From: Actinomycetota bacterium
Lineage (GTDB): Bacteria; Actinomycetota; Humimicrobiia; Humimicrobiales; Humimicrobiaceae
NCBI GenBank assembly: GCA_015711775.1
Contig: JACVJB010000001.1
Coordinates: forward strand, 1 to 15,365
Direction of reading: 5' to 3'
Length of the DNA: 15,365 bases
Positions 1 to 7,187 of the stretch are shown in pieces. The first letter of the stretch is position 1. Every line of letters begins with the position of its first letter. The translations under genes were made by a program, and so were the position numbers. The notes under the pieces were generated by a model. The model was not told the DNA's origin and ran no database searches. It worked only from the letters and a program-made list of their open reading frames with translations.

Positions 1-113
1 TGCGTTTCATACATTAATGTTTGTTTCAACATACGATACAATAAGAAAACCATATAAAAATTACTGTTGTGTTAGAATCTGAAATATTAATTTGATATCA
101 AAAAAGTGCTGAA

Positions 114-1514
114 ATGAAAAAGACTTTTAAAAAATCAAACGAGGACACAATTGCTGCAGTAGCCACAAGACCAGGGGAATCAGCAATAAACATAATAAGA
201 ATAAGCGGAAGCAGATCTATAATAATAGCTGATAGAATATTTAAGGCAAAGAATAAAAAGCCGGTTAAAAAGATGCAGACATTTTCTATATCATACGGTT
301 TTGTTGTAGACAAAAAAGGCGATATCCTTGATCAGGCAATACTTACATTAATGAAAGGGCCTAAATCATATACAAGAGAAGATGTTGTTGAAATAAACTG
401 CCACGGAGGGATATTTGCTGCCAATAAAATACTGGAACTTTGCATTGAAAACGGCGCAAGACTGGCAGAGCCTGGTGAATTTACGAAAAGAGCGTTTTTA
501 AACGGAAGAATTGATTTGAGCCAGGCTGAAGCAGTAATTGAAATAATAAATGCAAAAACTGAAGAGAGTATGAGAATTGCTGCAAAAAATATAATGGGAC
601 AAACAGGTGAAAAAATAAAGGAAATCAGAAGCAGAATCACGGATGTTCTGGTGGAACTGGAAGCTTCAATAGATTTTATTGAAGAAGATCTTGAAATAAC
701 ACCTTATGAAAAATTAAGGGAAAAGATCAATAAAATTACTGAAGAGACAAGTATATTAATTGAAGACCAAAAACGTGGAGAAATAATAAAAAATGGCCTG
801 AAAATTGTAATTGCCGGAAAGCCAAATGTGGGAAAATCAAGTTTATTAAATGCTCTTGCAAAAAAGGAAAAAGCAATTGTAACACACATACCTGGAACTA
901 CAAGGGACGCAATTGAAGAGATCCTTTATATTGAGGGGATACCTGTAATACTGACTGATACCGCAGGAATAAGAAAATCTAGAAATATAATAGAAAAAAT
1001 TGGAGTGCAGAAAAGCATAGGGCATATTGAAGAATCTGATTTAGTAATAATGGTTCTGGACTGTACTTTAAAAATAGATAAAACAGATTTAGAAATATAT
1101 GAAAAAATTAAAGATAAAAATAATATAATATGCTTAAATAAAGTTGACCTCGGCTGTAAAATAAAGAAAAGTGAAATTAAATCTTTTGCTTCTTCGAAAA
1201 ACATAATAATGGTTTCTGCAAAAGAGGGAAAAGGCATAAAAAAGCTTGAGGATATGATAACAAAGGCCGCTTTTACAGACAGGAGTTTTAGTACTGAAGA
1301 AAGGATATATGTAAATAACAGGCATAAAAATATTTTGAAAGATGTATTAAAATTACTTAAGTCCGCTGAGGATGCAATGAAAGTAAAAATGTCTGAGGAG
1401 TTTCCAGTCTCTGATTTAAAGATAGCATATAATTTACTTGGCGAAATAATAGGACAAAAAACCGGCGAAGAAATACTGGAAAAAATATTTTCAAAATTCT
1501 GTATCGGAAAATAA
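114..1514 (+). CDS. mnmE: tRNA modification GTPase MnmE (TrmE)
   Basis: MnmE works with MnmG to install the (carboxymethyl)aminomethyl group at C5 of wobble uridine U34 in tRNAs reading split codon boxes, using a folate one-carbon unit, GTP hydrolysis and FAD. The 466-residue protein shows the full family layout. An N-terminal folate-binding domain covers about residues 10-130, with a helical domain wrapped around a Ras-like G domain. The G motifs are G1 GKPNVGKS (235-242), G2 TTRD (262-265), G3 DTAG (282-285) and G4 NKVD (342-345). The C-terminal FCIGK places the conserved catalytic-region Cys at 463, four residues from the end as in E. coli MnmE (454 aa). The ATG at 114 has no clear Shine-Dalgarno sequence, but the N-terminus aligns with the family only a few residues in. 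It heads a same-strand cluster with its partner mnmG genes. The 113 bp upstream hold no recognisable gene or convincing promoter. Confidence 0.97.
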   Translation: MKKTFKKSNEDTIAAVATRPGESAINIIRISGSRSIIIADRIFKAKNKKPVKKMQTFSISYGFVVDKKGDILDQAILTLMKGPKSYTREDVVEINCHGGIFAANKILELCIENGARLAEPGEFTKRAFLNGRIDLSQAEAVIEIINAKTEESMRIAAKNIMGQTGEKIKEIRSRITDVLVELEASIDFIEEDLEITPYEKLREKINKITEETSILIEDQKRGEIIKNGLKIVIAGKPNVGKSSLLNALAKKEKAIVTHIPGTTRDAIEEILYIEGIPVILTDTAGIRKSRNIIEKIGVQKSIGHIEESDLVIMVLDCTLKIDKTDLEIYEKIKDKNNIICLNKVDLGCKIKKSEIKSFASSKNIIMVSAKEGKGIKKLEDMITKAAFTDRSFSTEERIYVNNRHKNILKDVLKLLKSAEDAMKVKMSEEFPVSDLKIAYNLLGEIIGQKTGEEILEKIFSKFCIGK

Positions 1515-1551
1515 ATTGCCAAAAATCAATGTTTCATGAAAAAATGGCAAA

Positions 1552-1569
1552 ATGTTTCACGTGAAACAT
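1552..1569. promoter_or_regulatory. parS centromere site 1 (between mnmE and mnmG1)
   Basis: ATGTTTCACGTGAAACAT is a perfect 18-bp palindrome. Its 16-bp core TGTTTCACGTGAAACA (1553-1568) matches the bacterial parS consensus without mismatch. ParB family proteins load on such sites as CTP-dependent clamps and spread to organise the origin region. It lies intergenic, 65 bp upstream of the mnmG1 ATG and about 5.6 kb from parB. Just upstream at 1532-1541 is a shorter palindrome TTTCATGAAA that looks like a parS site lacking the central two bases; it is not called as a functional site. Confidence 0.95.
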
Positions 1570-1634
1570 GTACTCTAAAAAATACTCATACTTAATCAAA
1601 ATAATTAAAACACCAGTATAACTAATTGGAAAAA

Positions 1635-3449
1635 ATGCAAAAAAATAATTTTTATAAATACGATGTAATCATAATAGGTGCGGGTCATGCAGGGTGTGAA
1701 GCGGCAAAAGCAGCTGCAAATGCCGGAGCAAAAACATTAATGATAACAATAAGTCTGGATAGCATTGGTACATTGCCATGCAACAGCGCTATAGGAGGCC
1801 CGGGCAGAGGACAGCTTGTAAGGGAGCTCGATGCTCTGGGCGGAGAAATGGCAAAAAACACAGACAAAAATTATATACACAGTAGAATTATGAATATCTC
1901 AAAAGGTCCGGCATTAAGAACAATAAGGGCTATAGTGGATAAAAAAAGGTATTTTATGTCCATGAAATATATGCTTGAAAATTGCCCAAATCTTAGTCTA
2001 AGGCAGGGTCTTGCAGAAAGCATTAATACTGATGGCAAAGCTTATGTCATTCATACAAGTGATGGAGACAGGTACATGTGCAAATGCGTTGTAATTGCAA
2101 CTGGCACTTTTTTAAGGTCTTCAATATTCTGGGGAAAACATGAAATAAAAGCCGGCAGACAGGGAGAAATAAATTCTGTAAGTTTTACCTATGCTCTTGA
2201 AAAATTGGGTTATAAATTTGCAAGACTAAGGACAGAAACTCCCCCAAGAGTTGATTTAAGAACAATAAATACAGAAAATTTAAGAGTGCAACCCTATGAT
2301 ATAAAACCTGAAATGTTTTCATATGAAAGTGAATTTATAAAAAGGCGACAGTTAAATAATTACATTACTTATATCGAAAAAGATTGTATAAATTATATAC
2401 TTGCAAATATCAGTTCAGCGCCGGCAATTAAAAAGCAAAATTACTCAAAAAGCCCTAAATACTGTCCTTCTATTGAAGATAAAGTTAATAAATTTTATAA
2501 CAGGTCAAGACACCTTGTCTTTATTCAGCCTGAAGGAATTGAAAGCAATGAGGCGTATCTGCATGGGCTTTTTACCACACTTTCCGAAGAAGTGCAGCAG
2601 GGAATTGTAAGAAGGATAAATGGGCTAGAAAATGCAATTATTACCCGTCCAGGCTATGGGGTCGAGTATGATTACCTGAAACCGTTTCAGTTGAATAATA
2701 CTCTTGAAAGCAAAAAACACGCAGGGATTTATTTTGCAGGGCAGATAAACGGTACCACAGGTTATGAAGAAGCAGCAGCCCAGGGAATTATTGCCGGTTA
2801 CAACGCAGCTTTAAAATCAAAGGAAAGAAATCCCGTAATAATAGAGAGAGAAGACGGATATATCGGGGTGTTAATCGATGATATAATTTTAAAAGGTACA
2901 AGCGAACCATACAGGATGCTCACATCAAGAAATGAATACAGGTTATATCACAGACACGACAATGCTGATTTAAGGATGGTCAAGTTTTTAAAAAAACTCG
3001 GGCAGCTGCAGAAGGCCCGATTAATTACTGTTAAATATAAAAAAATAGACAATGCTTTTAAAAATTTAAAAAATACAAAATATTATAAATCACGAAATAT
3101 TCTTGAAGATGTAAAACAGGACAGAGTAGATATAAGTGTAATCGAAAATATTAAAAAACAATTTAATCTTAATGAGACAGAAATGCAAAATCTGGTTATA
3201 AATATAAAATATGAACCGTATATTAACCGGGAGAAAGAAATAATTGAAAAAATAAAATCAATATCTGATATAAGTATCCCTGGTAATATTGATTATGAGG
3301 CAGTAAAAAATTTATCGGCTGAAGGCAGGGAAGTATTAAAAATAAAAAAACCAGGTTCATTGAACCAGGCAGGCAGGCTTGAGGGGGTAAGGGCTACAGA
3401 TATCTTGTCTCTTGCAGTATATTTAAAAAATGTTTCACGTGAAACATAG
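1635..3449 (+). CDS. mnmG: MnmG/GidA paralog 1, tRNA uridine modification enzyme, FAD-dependent
   Basis: This is the FAD/NADH-dependent partner of MnmE in cmnm5U34 formation. Numbered from the ATG at 1635 (604 aa), it has the dinucleotide-binding motif GAGHAG (15-20) and both Cys residues matching E. coli Cys47 and Cys277 (C49 in PCN and C277 in YCPSIEDK). The segment AGQINGTTGYEEAAAQG is canonical, and the C-terminal helical domain is complete. Several normally strict segments deviate: CNPAIGG is CNSAIGG, RAQxD is RAIVD, KTGTPPR is RTETPPR, the THTNxxTH region is lost, and IGQASR in the C-terminus is LNQAGR. A TTG at 1626 could start a protein three residues longer. The ATG is preferred because GGA at 1628-1630 lies just ahead of it and nothing resembling a ribosome site precedes the TTG. 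The last six codons (NVSRET) are written in parS site 2. It is followed by a second full mnmG, so it is probably a diverged duplicate. Confidence 0.93.
   Translation: MQKNNFYKYDVIIIGAGHAGCEAAKAAANAGAKTLMITISLDSIGTLPCNSAIGGPGRGQLVRELDALGGEMAKNTDKNYIHSRIMNISKGPALRTIRAIVDKKRYFMSMKYMLENCPNLSLRQGLAESINTDGKAYVIHTSDGDRYMCKCVVIATGTFLRSSIFWGKHEIKAGRQGEINSVSFTYALEKLGYKFARLRTETPPRVDLRTINTENLRVQPYDIKPEMFSYESEFIKRRQLNNYITYIEKDCINYILANISSAPAIKKQNYSKSPKYCPSIEDKVNKFYNRSRHLVFIQPEGIESNEAYLHGLFTTLSEEVQQGIVRRINGLENAIITRPGYGVEYDYLKPFQLNNTLESKKHAGIYFAGQINGTTGYEEAAAQGIIAGYNAALKSKERNPVIIEREDGYIGVLIDDIILKGTSEPYRMLTSRNEYRLYHRHDNADLRMVKFLKKLGQLQKARLITVKYKKIDNAFKNLKNTKYYKSRNILEDVKQDRVDISVIENIKKQFNLNETEMQNLVINIKYEPYINREKEIIEKIKSISDISIPGNIDYEAVKNLSAEGREVLKIKKPGSLNQAGRLEGVRATDILSLAVYLKNVSRET
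3430..3447. promoter_or_regulatory. parS centromere site 2 (inside the 3' end of mnmG1)
   Basis: This is a second exact copy of ATGTTTCACGTGAAACAT, with the 16-bp parS core at 3431-3446. It sits inside coding sequence: the site supplies the Asn-Val-Ser-Arg-Glu-Thr codons at the C-terminus of the first MnmG, and the TAG stop begins at its last base. It lies 44 bp upstream of the start of the second mnmG, mirroring site 1 upstream of the first copy. Identity with site 1 continues a few A residues to the left. It is expected to be bound by the ParB encoded at 7174-8064. Confidence 0.95.
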
Positions 3450-3491
3450 AGCTAAAGGTTTGTATGTTGCAAGAAAATTAACACATATTAT

Positions 3492-5375
3492 ATGAATACA
3501 GTTTGTAAGAAAAAAGATAATAAATATGACGTAATTGTAGTTGGAGCTGGACACGCAGGTTGTGAAGCAGCGCTTGCCTCTGCCCGTCTTGGCCTAAAAA
3601 CACTGATATTAACCATGAATCTTGAAAAAATTGCACTTATGCCATGTAACCCTTCCATTGGAGGCTTGGGCAAAACGCAGCTTGTCCTTGAACTGGATGC
3701 GGCGGGTGGCCAGATGGCTAAAACCACTGATAAAACTGCAATACAAATAAGAATGTTGAACAGGAGCAGGGGTCCTGCCGTACAGGCTTTAAGAGCTCAG
3801 ATTGATAAAAAAGAATATGAAATTGAAATGAAAAGAGTTCTTGAAAATACAGACAACCTTGTACTTGTTCAGGGAAATGTTGATAATATTATTGTAAAAG
3901 AAAACAGGGTAGCAGGTGTTACAATTGAAAGCGGCCTTACTTTTTACTCACGCAGTGTTGTAGTTACTTCTGGTACTTTTTTACGGGGAAGAATAATAAT
4001 CGGTAAAAAAGATTATGCAGCGGGCAGAATGGGTGAATATCCGTCAATGAAACTGACAGACAGTTTAAAAAGCCTTGGTTTTAAGATGGACAGGTTCCAG
4101 ACTGCAACACCTCCCCGGCTCGATAAAAGAACAATAGATTTTTCGGGACTTCAGGTACAGGCAGGAGAGGATATCCCTGTAAGCTTTTCTTTCTGGAATG
4201 AAGAAAAGATATTTGATAATATTCCAAGTTTTTTAACTTATACCAATGTAAAAACTCATGATTTTATAAGAAAAAACATACAATTTTCACCAATACGCTC
4301 TGGCATGGTTAATACTCATGGTCCAAGGCACTGCCCTTCAATAGACAGGAAAGTTATTAATTATGAAGCAAAAAAAAGACATCCGGTATTCATTGAGCCT
4401 GAAGGAAAATATTCAAATGAAGCATATCTGCAGGGATTGACTACAAGCATGCCTGTAAATATACAGCAGCTTATGATAAATACTGTGCCGGGACTCGAAA
4501 AGGCAAGGATTGTCAGACCCGGATATGCAGTTGAATATGATTATCTTTTACCCGGACAGCTAAAACATACTCTTGAATCAAAGCTTGTAAAAAACCTGTT
4601 TTTTGCCGGACAGATTATAGGAACTTCCGGATACGAGGAAGCTGCGGCGCTTGGGTTTGTTGCAGGCATTAACGCATCCTTAAATATTTTAAAGAAACCG
4701 CCATTTATTTTAAAAAGAGACGAATGTTATATAGGGGTGCTTATAGATGATCTTATAACAAAAGAATTGTATGAACCTTACAGGATATATACGTCGAGAT
4801 CTGAATACAGGCTCATTCTAAGGCCCGATAATGCAGATATAAGATTGTATAAAAAAGGATATGAGGCAGGGCTTATAAAAGAGAATCAGTACAGAAAAGT
4901 ACTTGATAAAATTAATTATATAGATTCATGCATTAAGTTTTTACATTCATACAAAATTAAACCTACAGAAAAAAACAATAGTCTTTTAAGAGAGCTGAAC
5001 ACAAGCGATATTAAAAGTGATACAAGCTTGTACAGTCTTTTAAAAAGGCCTGAAATAAACATTATGAATCTTGTTAAAATGTTTGTTCCTGATGGAAATT
5101 TTAATGATAAAATATTTAAGCAGGCTGAAATAAATATAAAATATAAAGGCTATATAGACAGAGAGTTGTCTGAAGTCAAAAAGCTGGAAAATATAGAAAA
5201 TTATATTATTAAAAAAGATATTGATTACTTTAAAATAAACGGACTTACATATGAAGCTAAAGAAAAACTTTCAAAGATAAGGCCTGACACGCTTGGCCAG
5301 GCATCAAGAGTTGCCGGCGTGTCGCCCTCTGATATTTCAATAATGATGATTTATTTAAAGCAATATGGAAATTAA
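3492..5375 (+). CDS. mnmG: MnmG/GidA paralog 2, tRNA uridine modification enzyme, FAD-dependent
   Basis: This is a second complete MnmG (627 aa, the usual family length; E. coli 629). The FAD motif GAGHAG is at 18-23. The catalytic-site Cys equivalents are C52 (PCNPSIGG) and C281 (HCPSIDRK). The segments RAQID, TYTNVKTH, RPGYAVEYDY, TSRSEYRL and the C-terminal LGQASRVAGVSP are close to consensus, so this copy looks the more orthodox over the middle and C-terminal tRNA/MnmE-binding region. It deviates where paralog 1 is normal: AGQIIGTSGYEEAAALG instead of AGQxNGTTGYEEAAAQG, and ITKELYEPYR instead of the usual KGTxEPYR. The KTGTPPR segment is QTATPPR, altered in both copies. The ATG at 3492 has no clear Shine-Dalgarno sequence. 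The gene starts 42 bp after mnmG1 and its 3' end overlaps rsmG by 11 bp, indicating co-transcription. Confidence 0.95.
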   Translation: MNTVCKKKDNKYDVIVVGAGHAGCEAALASARLGLKTLILTMNLEKIALMPCNPSIGGLGKTQLVLELDAAGGQMAKTTDKTAIQIRMLNRSRGPAVQALRAQIDKKEYEIEMKRVLENTDNLVLVQGNVDNIIVKENRVAGVTIESGLTFYSRSVVVTSGTFLRGRIIIGKKDYAAGRMGEYPSMKLTDSLKSLGFKMDRFQTATPPRLDKRTIDFSGLQVQAGEDIPVSFSFWNEEKIFDNIPSFLTYTNVKTHDFIRKNIQFSPIRSGMVNTHGPRHCPSIDRKVINYEAKKRHPVFIEPEGKYSNEAYLQGLTTSMPVNIQQLMINTVPGLEKARIVRPGYAVEYDYLLPGQLKHTLESKLVKNLFFAGQIIGTSGYEEAAALGFVAGINASLNILKKPPFILKRDECYIGVLIDDLITKELYEPYRIYTSRSEYRLILRPDNADIRLYKKGYEAGLIKENQYRKVLDKINYIDSCIKFLHSYKIKPTEKNNSLLRELNTSDIKSDTSLYSLLKRPEINIMNLVKMFVPDGNFNDKIFKQAEINIKYKGYIDRELSEVKKLENIENYIIKKDIDYFKINGLTYEAKEKLSKIRPDTLGQASRVAGVSPSDISIMMIYLKQYGN

Positions 5376-6090
5376 TCCGGATTTAAAAAATACTTTAAAA
5401 AGCCTTTATATCAGCCCAGGGGATGAGGCAATTAACAGGCTGCTTCTGTATCTTGAATTGTTATACAATGGTAATAAAGAATTAAATCTGACAGGAACCA
5501 GAGATAAAAATATGATACTTGTAAGGCATATATTTGATAGCCTTGGCATTTTTCAATTTTTTAATACTTGCGGAATCGACAAAAGAAGCTGGTTAAAAAT
5601 AATTGATATCGGAACAGGAGCAGGTCTTCCCGGAATTCCTATTGCAATATTTCTGGAACAATCTGATATAAGTCTTTTGGATTCAAAAAGAAAAATTACA
5701 GATTTTCTTAATGATACTGTTTACAGGCTTCAACTTTTAAACACAAGGATTTTGACAGCACGCGCAGAGGTTCTTGCAAATGATAAAGAATACTGTAATG
5801 CGTTTGATATTGTAACTGCAAGGGCAGTGGCAAATGTTTTGACGCTTGCAGAGTTAACAATACCTTTCTGCAAAGTTGGCGGCAGGGCAGTACTCTATAA
5901 GAGCAGGAAACTGCACGAAGAGCTTATAACAGCCACACAAAAGATACACGCTCTTGGAGCAAAAGTTGAAGATATTGTTGAAGTGAAGATACCGCTGCTT
6001 GATGAGTACCGCGCTCTTCTTATATTAAAAAAAGAAATTCCAACTTTATATAAATATCCGGGTAAATATGTTAAAATATTTAAAATATAA
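5365..6090 (+). CDS. rsmG: 16S rRNA (guanine-N7) methyltransferase RsmG (GidB)
   Basis: RsmG uses S-adenosylmethionine to methylate N7 of a guanine in the 530 loop of 16S rRNA (G527 in E. coli); loss of it gives low-level streptomycin resistance in several bacteria. The 241-residue protein is the size of the B. subtilis enzyme (239). It shows the GidB signature segments in order: NLTGTRD (41-47), RHIFDSL (54-60), the SAM-binding motif DIGTGAGLPG (81-90), LLDSKRKITDFL (104-115) and TARAVA (151-156). Its ATG lies inside the last codons of mnmG2 (11-bp overlap) with no separate ribosome site, so translational coupling is likely. The next 53 bp before parA are almost pure A/T. Confidence 0.97.
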   Translation: MEINPDLKNTLKSLYISPGDEAINRLLLYLELLYNGNKELNLTGTRDKNMILVRHIFDSLGIFQFFNTCGIDKRSWLKIIDIGTGAGLPGIPIAIFLEQSDISLLDSKRKITDFLNDTVYRLQLLNTRILTARAEVLANDKEYCNAFDIVTARAVANVLTLAELTIPFCKVGGRAVLYKSRKLHEELITATQKIHALGAKVEDIVEVKIPLLDEYRALLILKKEIPTLYKYPGKYVKIFKI

Positions 6091-6143
6091 AAAATGTTTA
6101 AATATATATTTATGTATATATTCAAATATGTTATAGTATTTAT

Positions 6144-7187
6144 ATGTTTATGTTTTTAAAAAGATTATTTAAATCAAAAAAACCTAAAGAGCCAGATTTG
6201 CCAGATAAAAACTTTAACAGTCCAGAACAGCAGCAGGACTCTTCAGGAAATAATAAAAAAAACGAAAATATTATCAGGGAAGATAAAAATACGATGCCAA
6301 TAGAAATAAAAGAAGAAACGCCACAACCTCAAAACAGGCCTGATGAAAAAGACGAAGATTTAAAAAGTGGAAAATGGAAGCCGGAAAGCGTTGATTTTGA
6401 AAGGTTTGGAAAAAATAAAAATGCCAGGATAATAGCAATCGCCAACCAGAAAGGCGGAGTGGGAAAAAGCACAACTGCAGTTAATTTGTCAGGTTATCTT
6501 GGATATCTTGGCTACAAAACACTTATTATTGACTTTGACCCTCAGAGTAATTCAACAAGCGGGCTGGGAATTGATAAAAACTATATAAGCAAAAGTATAT
6601 ATGAATTAATTATTTTAAATGTGGAACCATGGGAGGCTGTAATTGAAACTCCCTATAAGAATCTTTTTGTTATTCCTTCTTCCATACAGCTTGCAGGAGC
6701 AGAAGTAGAGCTGGTATCAGTAATGAAGAGGGAATATAAATTAAAGCAGATAATCGACAGGATAAAAAACAGTTTTGATTTTATAGTAATTGACTGCCCT
6801 CCCGCGCTGGGACTGCTAACCATAAATGCTTTGACAGCGGCAGGCGAGGTGCTTATACCCATACAATGCGAATATTATGCACTGGAGGGACTTGGGCAGC
6901 TAATTAATACAATTAACCTTATAAAAGAAAACTTAAATGAAAACCTTAAAATTACAGGCGTTGTTATGACAATGTATGACAGCAGAACCAGGCTAAGCGA
7001 GCAGGTCATAGATGAAGTAAAAGCTTATTTTCCCGATAAGGTGTATGATACAATTATTCCGAGAAATGTAAGATTAAGTGAAGCGCCCAGCTACGGTAAG
7101 CCCATCATTGATTATGACCCGGAATGCAAAGGCGCAGTTGCATATAAAAATCTGACAGGAGAAGTGGTAAAGAATGAACCAGAGTAG
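6144..7187 (+). CDS. parA: Chromosome-partitioning ATPase ParA (Soj) with long N-terminal extension
   Basis: ParA is a Walker-type ATPase that dimerises on the nucleoid and is stimulated by ParB to move or position origins. The core begins near residue 94 (ARIIAIANQKGG). It has the deviant Walker A KGGVGKST (103-110), the DFDPQSNST segment, the Walker B region FIVIDCPPALGLLT and the C-terminal IPRNVRLSEAPSYGKPI typical of Soj. Soj proteins are usually about 250 aa; this one is 347. The additional N-terminus starts MFMFLKRLFKSKK, short, basic and amphipathic. A linker follows that is rich in Lys, Glu, Asp, Asn, Pro and Gln and is probably disordered. No good Shine-Dalgarno sequence precedes 6144 or the ATG at 6150. 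An in-frame ATG at 6294, weakly preceded by AGGGAAG, could start a shorter form that still has about 43 additional residues. The gene overlaps parB by 14 bp. Confidence 0.93.
   Translation: MFMFLKRLFKSKKPKEPDLPDKNFNSPEQQQDSSGNNKKNENIIREDKNTMPIEIKEETPQPQNRPDEKDEDLKSGKWKPESVDFERFGKNKNARIIAIANQKGGVGKSTTAVNLSGYLGYLGYKTLIIDFDPQSNSTSGLGIDKNYISKSIYELIILNVEPWEAVIETPYKNLFVIPSSIQLAGAEVELVSVMKREYKLKQIIDRIKNSFDFIVIDCPPALGLLTINALTAAGEVLIPIQCEYYALEGLGQLINTINLIKENLNENLKITGVVMTMYDSRTRLSEQVIDEVKAYFPDKVYDTIIPRNVRLSEAPSYGKPIIDYDPECKGAVAYKNLTGEVVKNEPE

Noticed and set aside
1..113. Possible 3' end of a preceding gene or an oriC with DnaA boxes
   Set aside because: Short open frames exist but none resembles a Jag/KhpB C-terminus, and no TTATCCACA-type box or cluster is present here or elsewhere in the window.
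926..1522. Long minus-strand open frame (198 codons) antisense to mnmE
   Set aside because: It lies wholly over the G domain and C-terminus of a strongly supported mnmE, has no recognisable domain, and is rich in Ile/Phe/Ser as expected from the reverse complement of a Lys/Glu/Ile-rich gene.
1617..1622. TATAAC as a promoter -10 for mnmG1
   Set aside because: It would start transcription within a few bases of the start codon, has no -35 partner, and could be a chance match in an A/T-rich gap inside a same-strand gene cluster.
2401..2610. Plus-strand second-frame ORF inside mnmG1
   Set aside because: It lies within conserved MnmG coding sequence around the YCPSIEDK motif, with no protein signature of its own.
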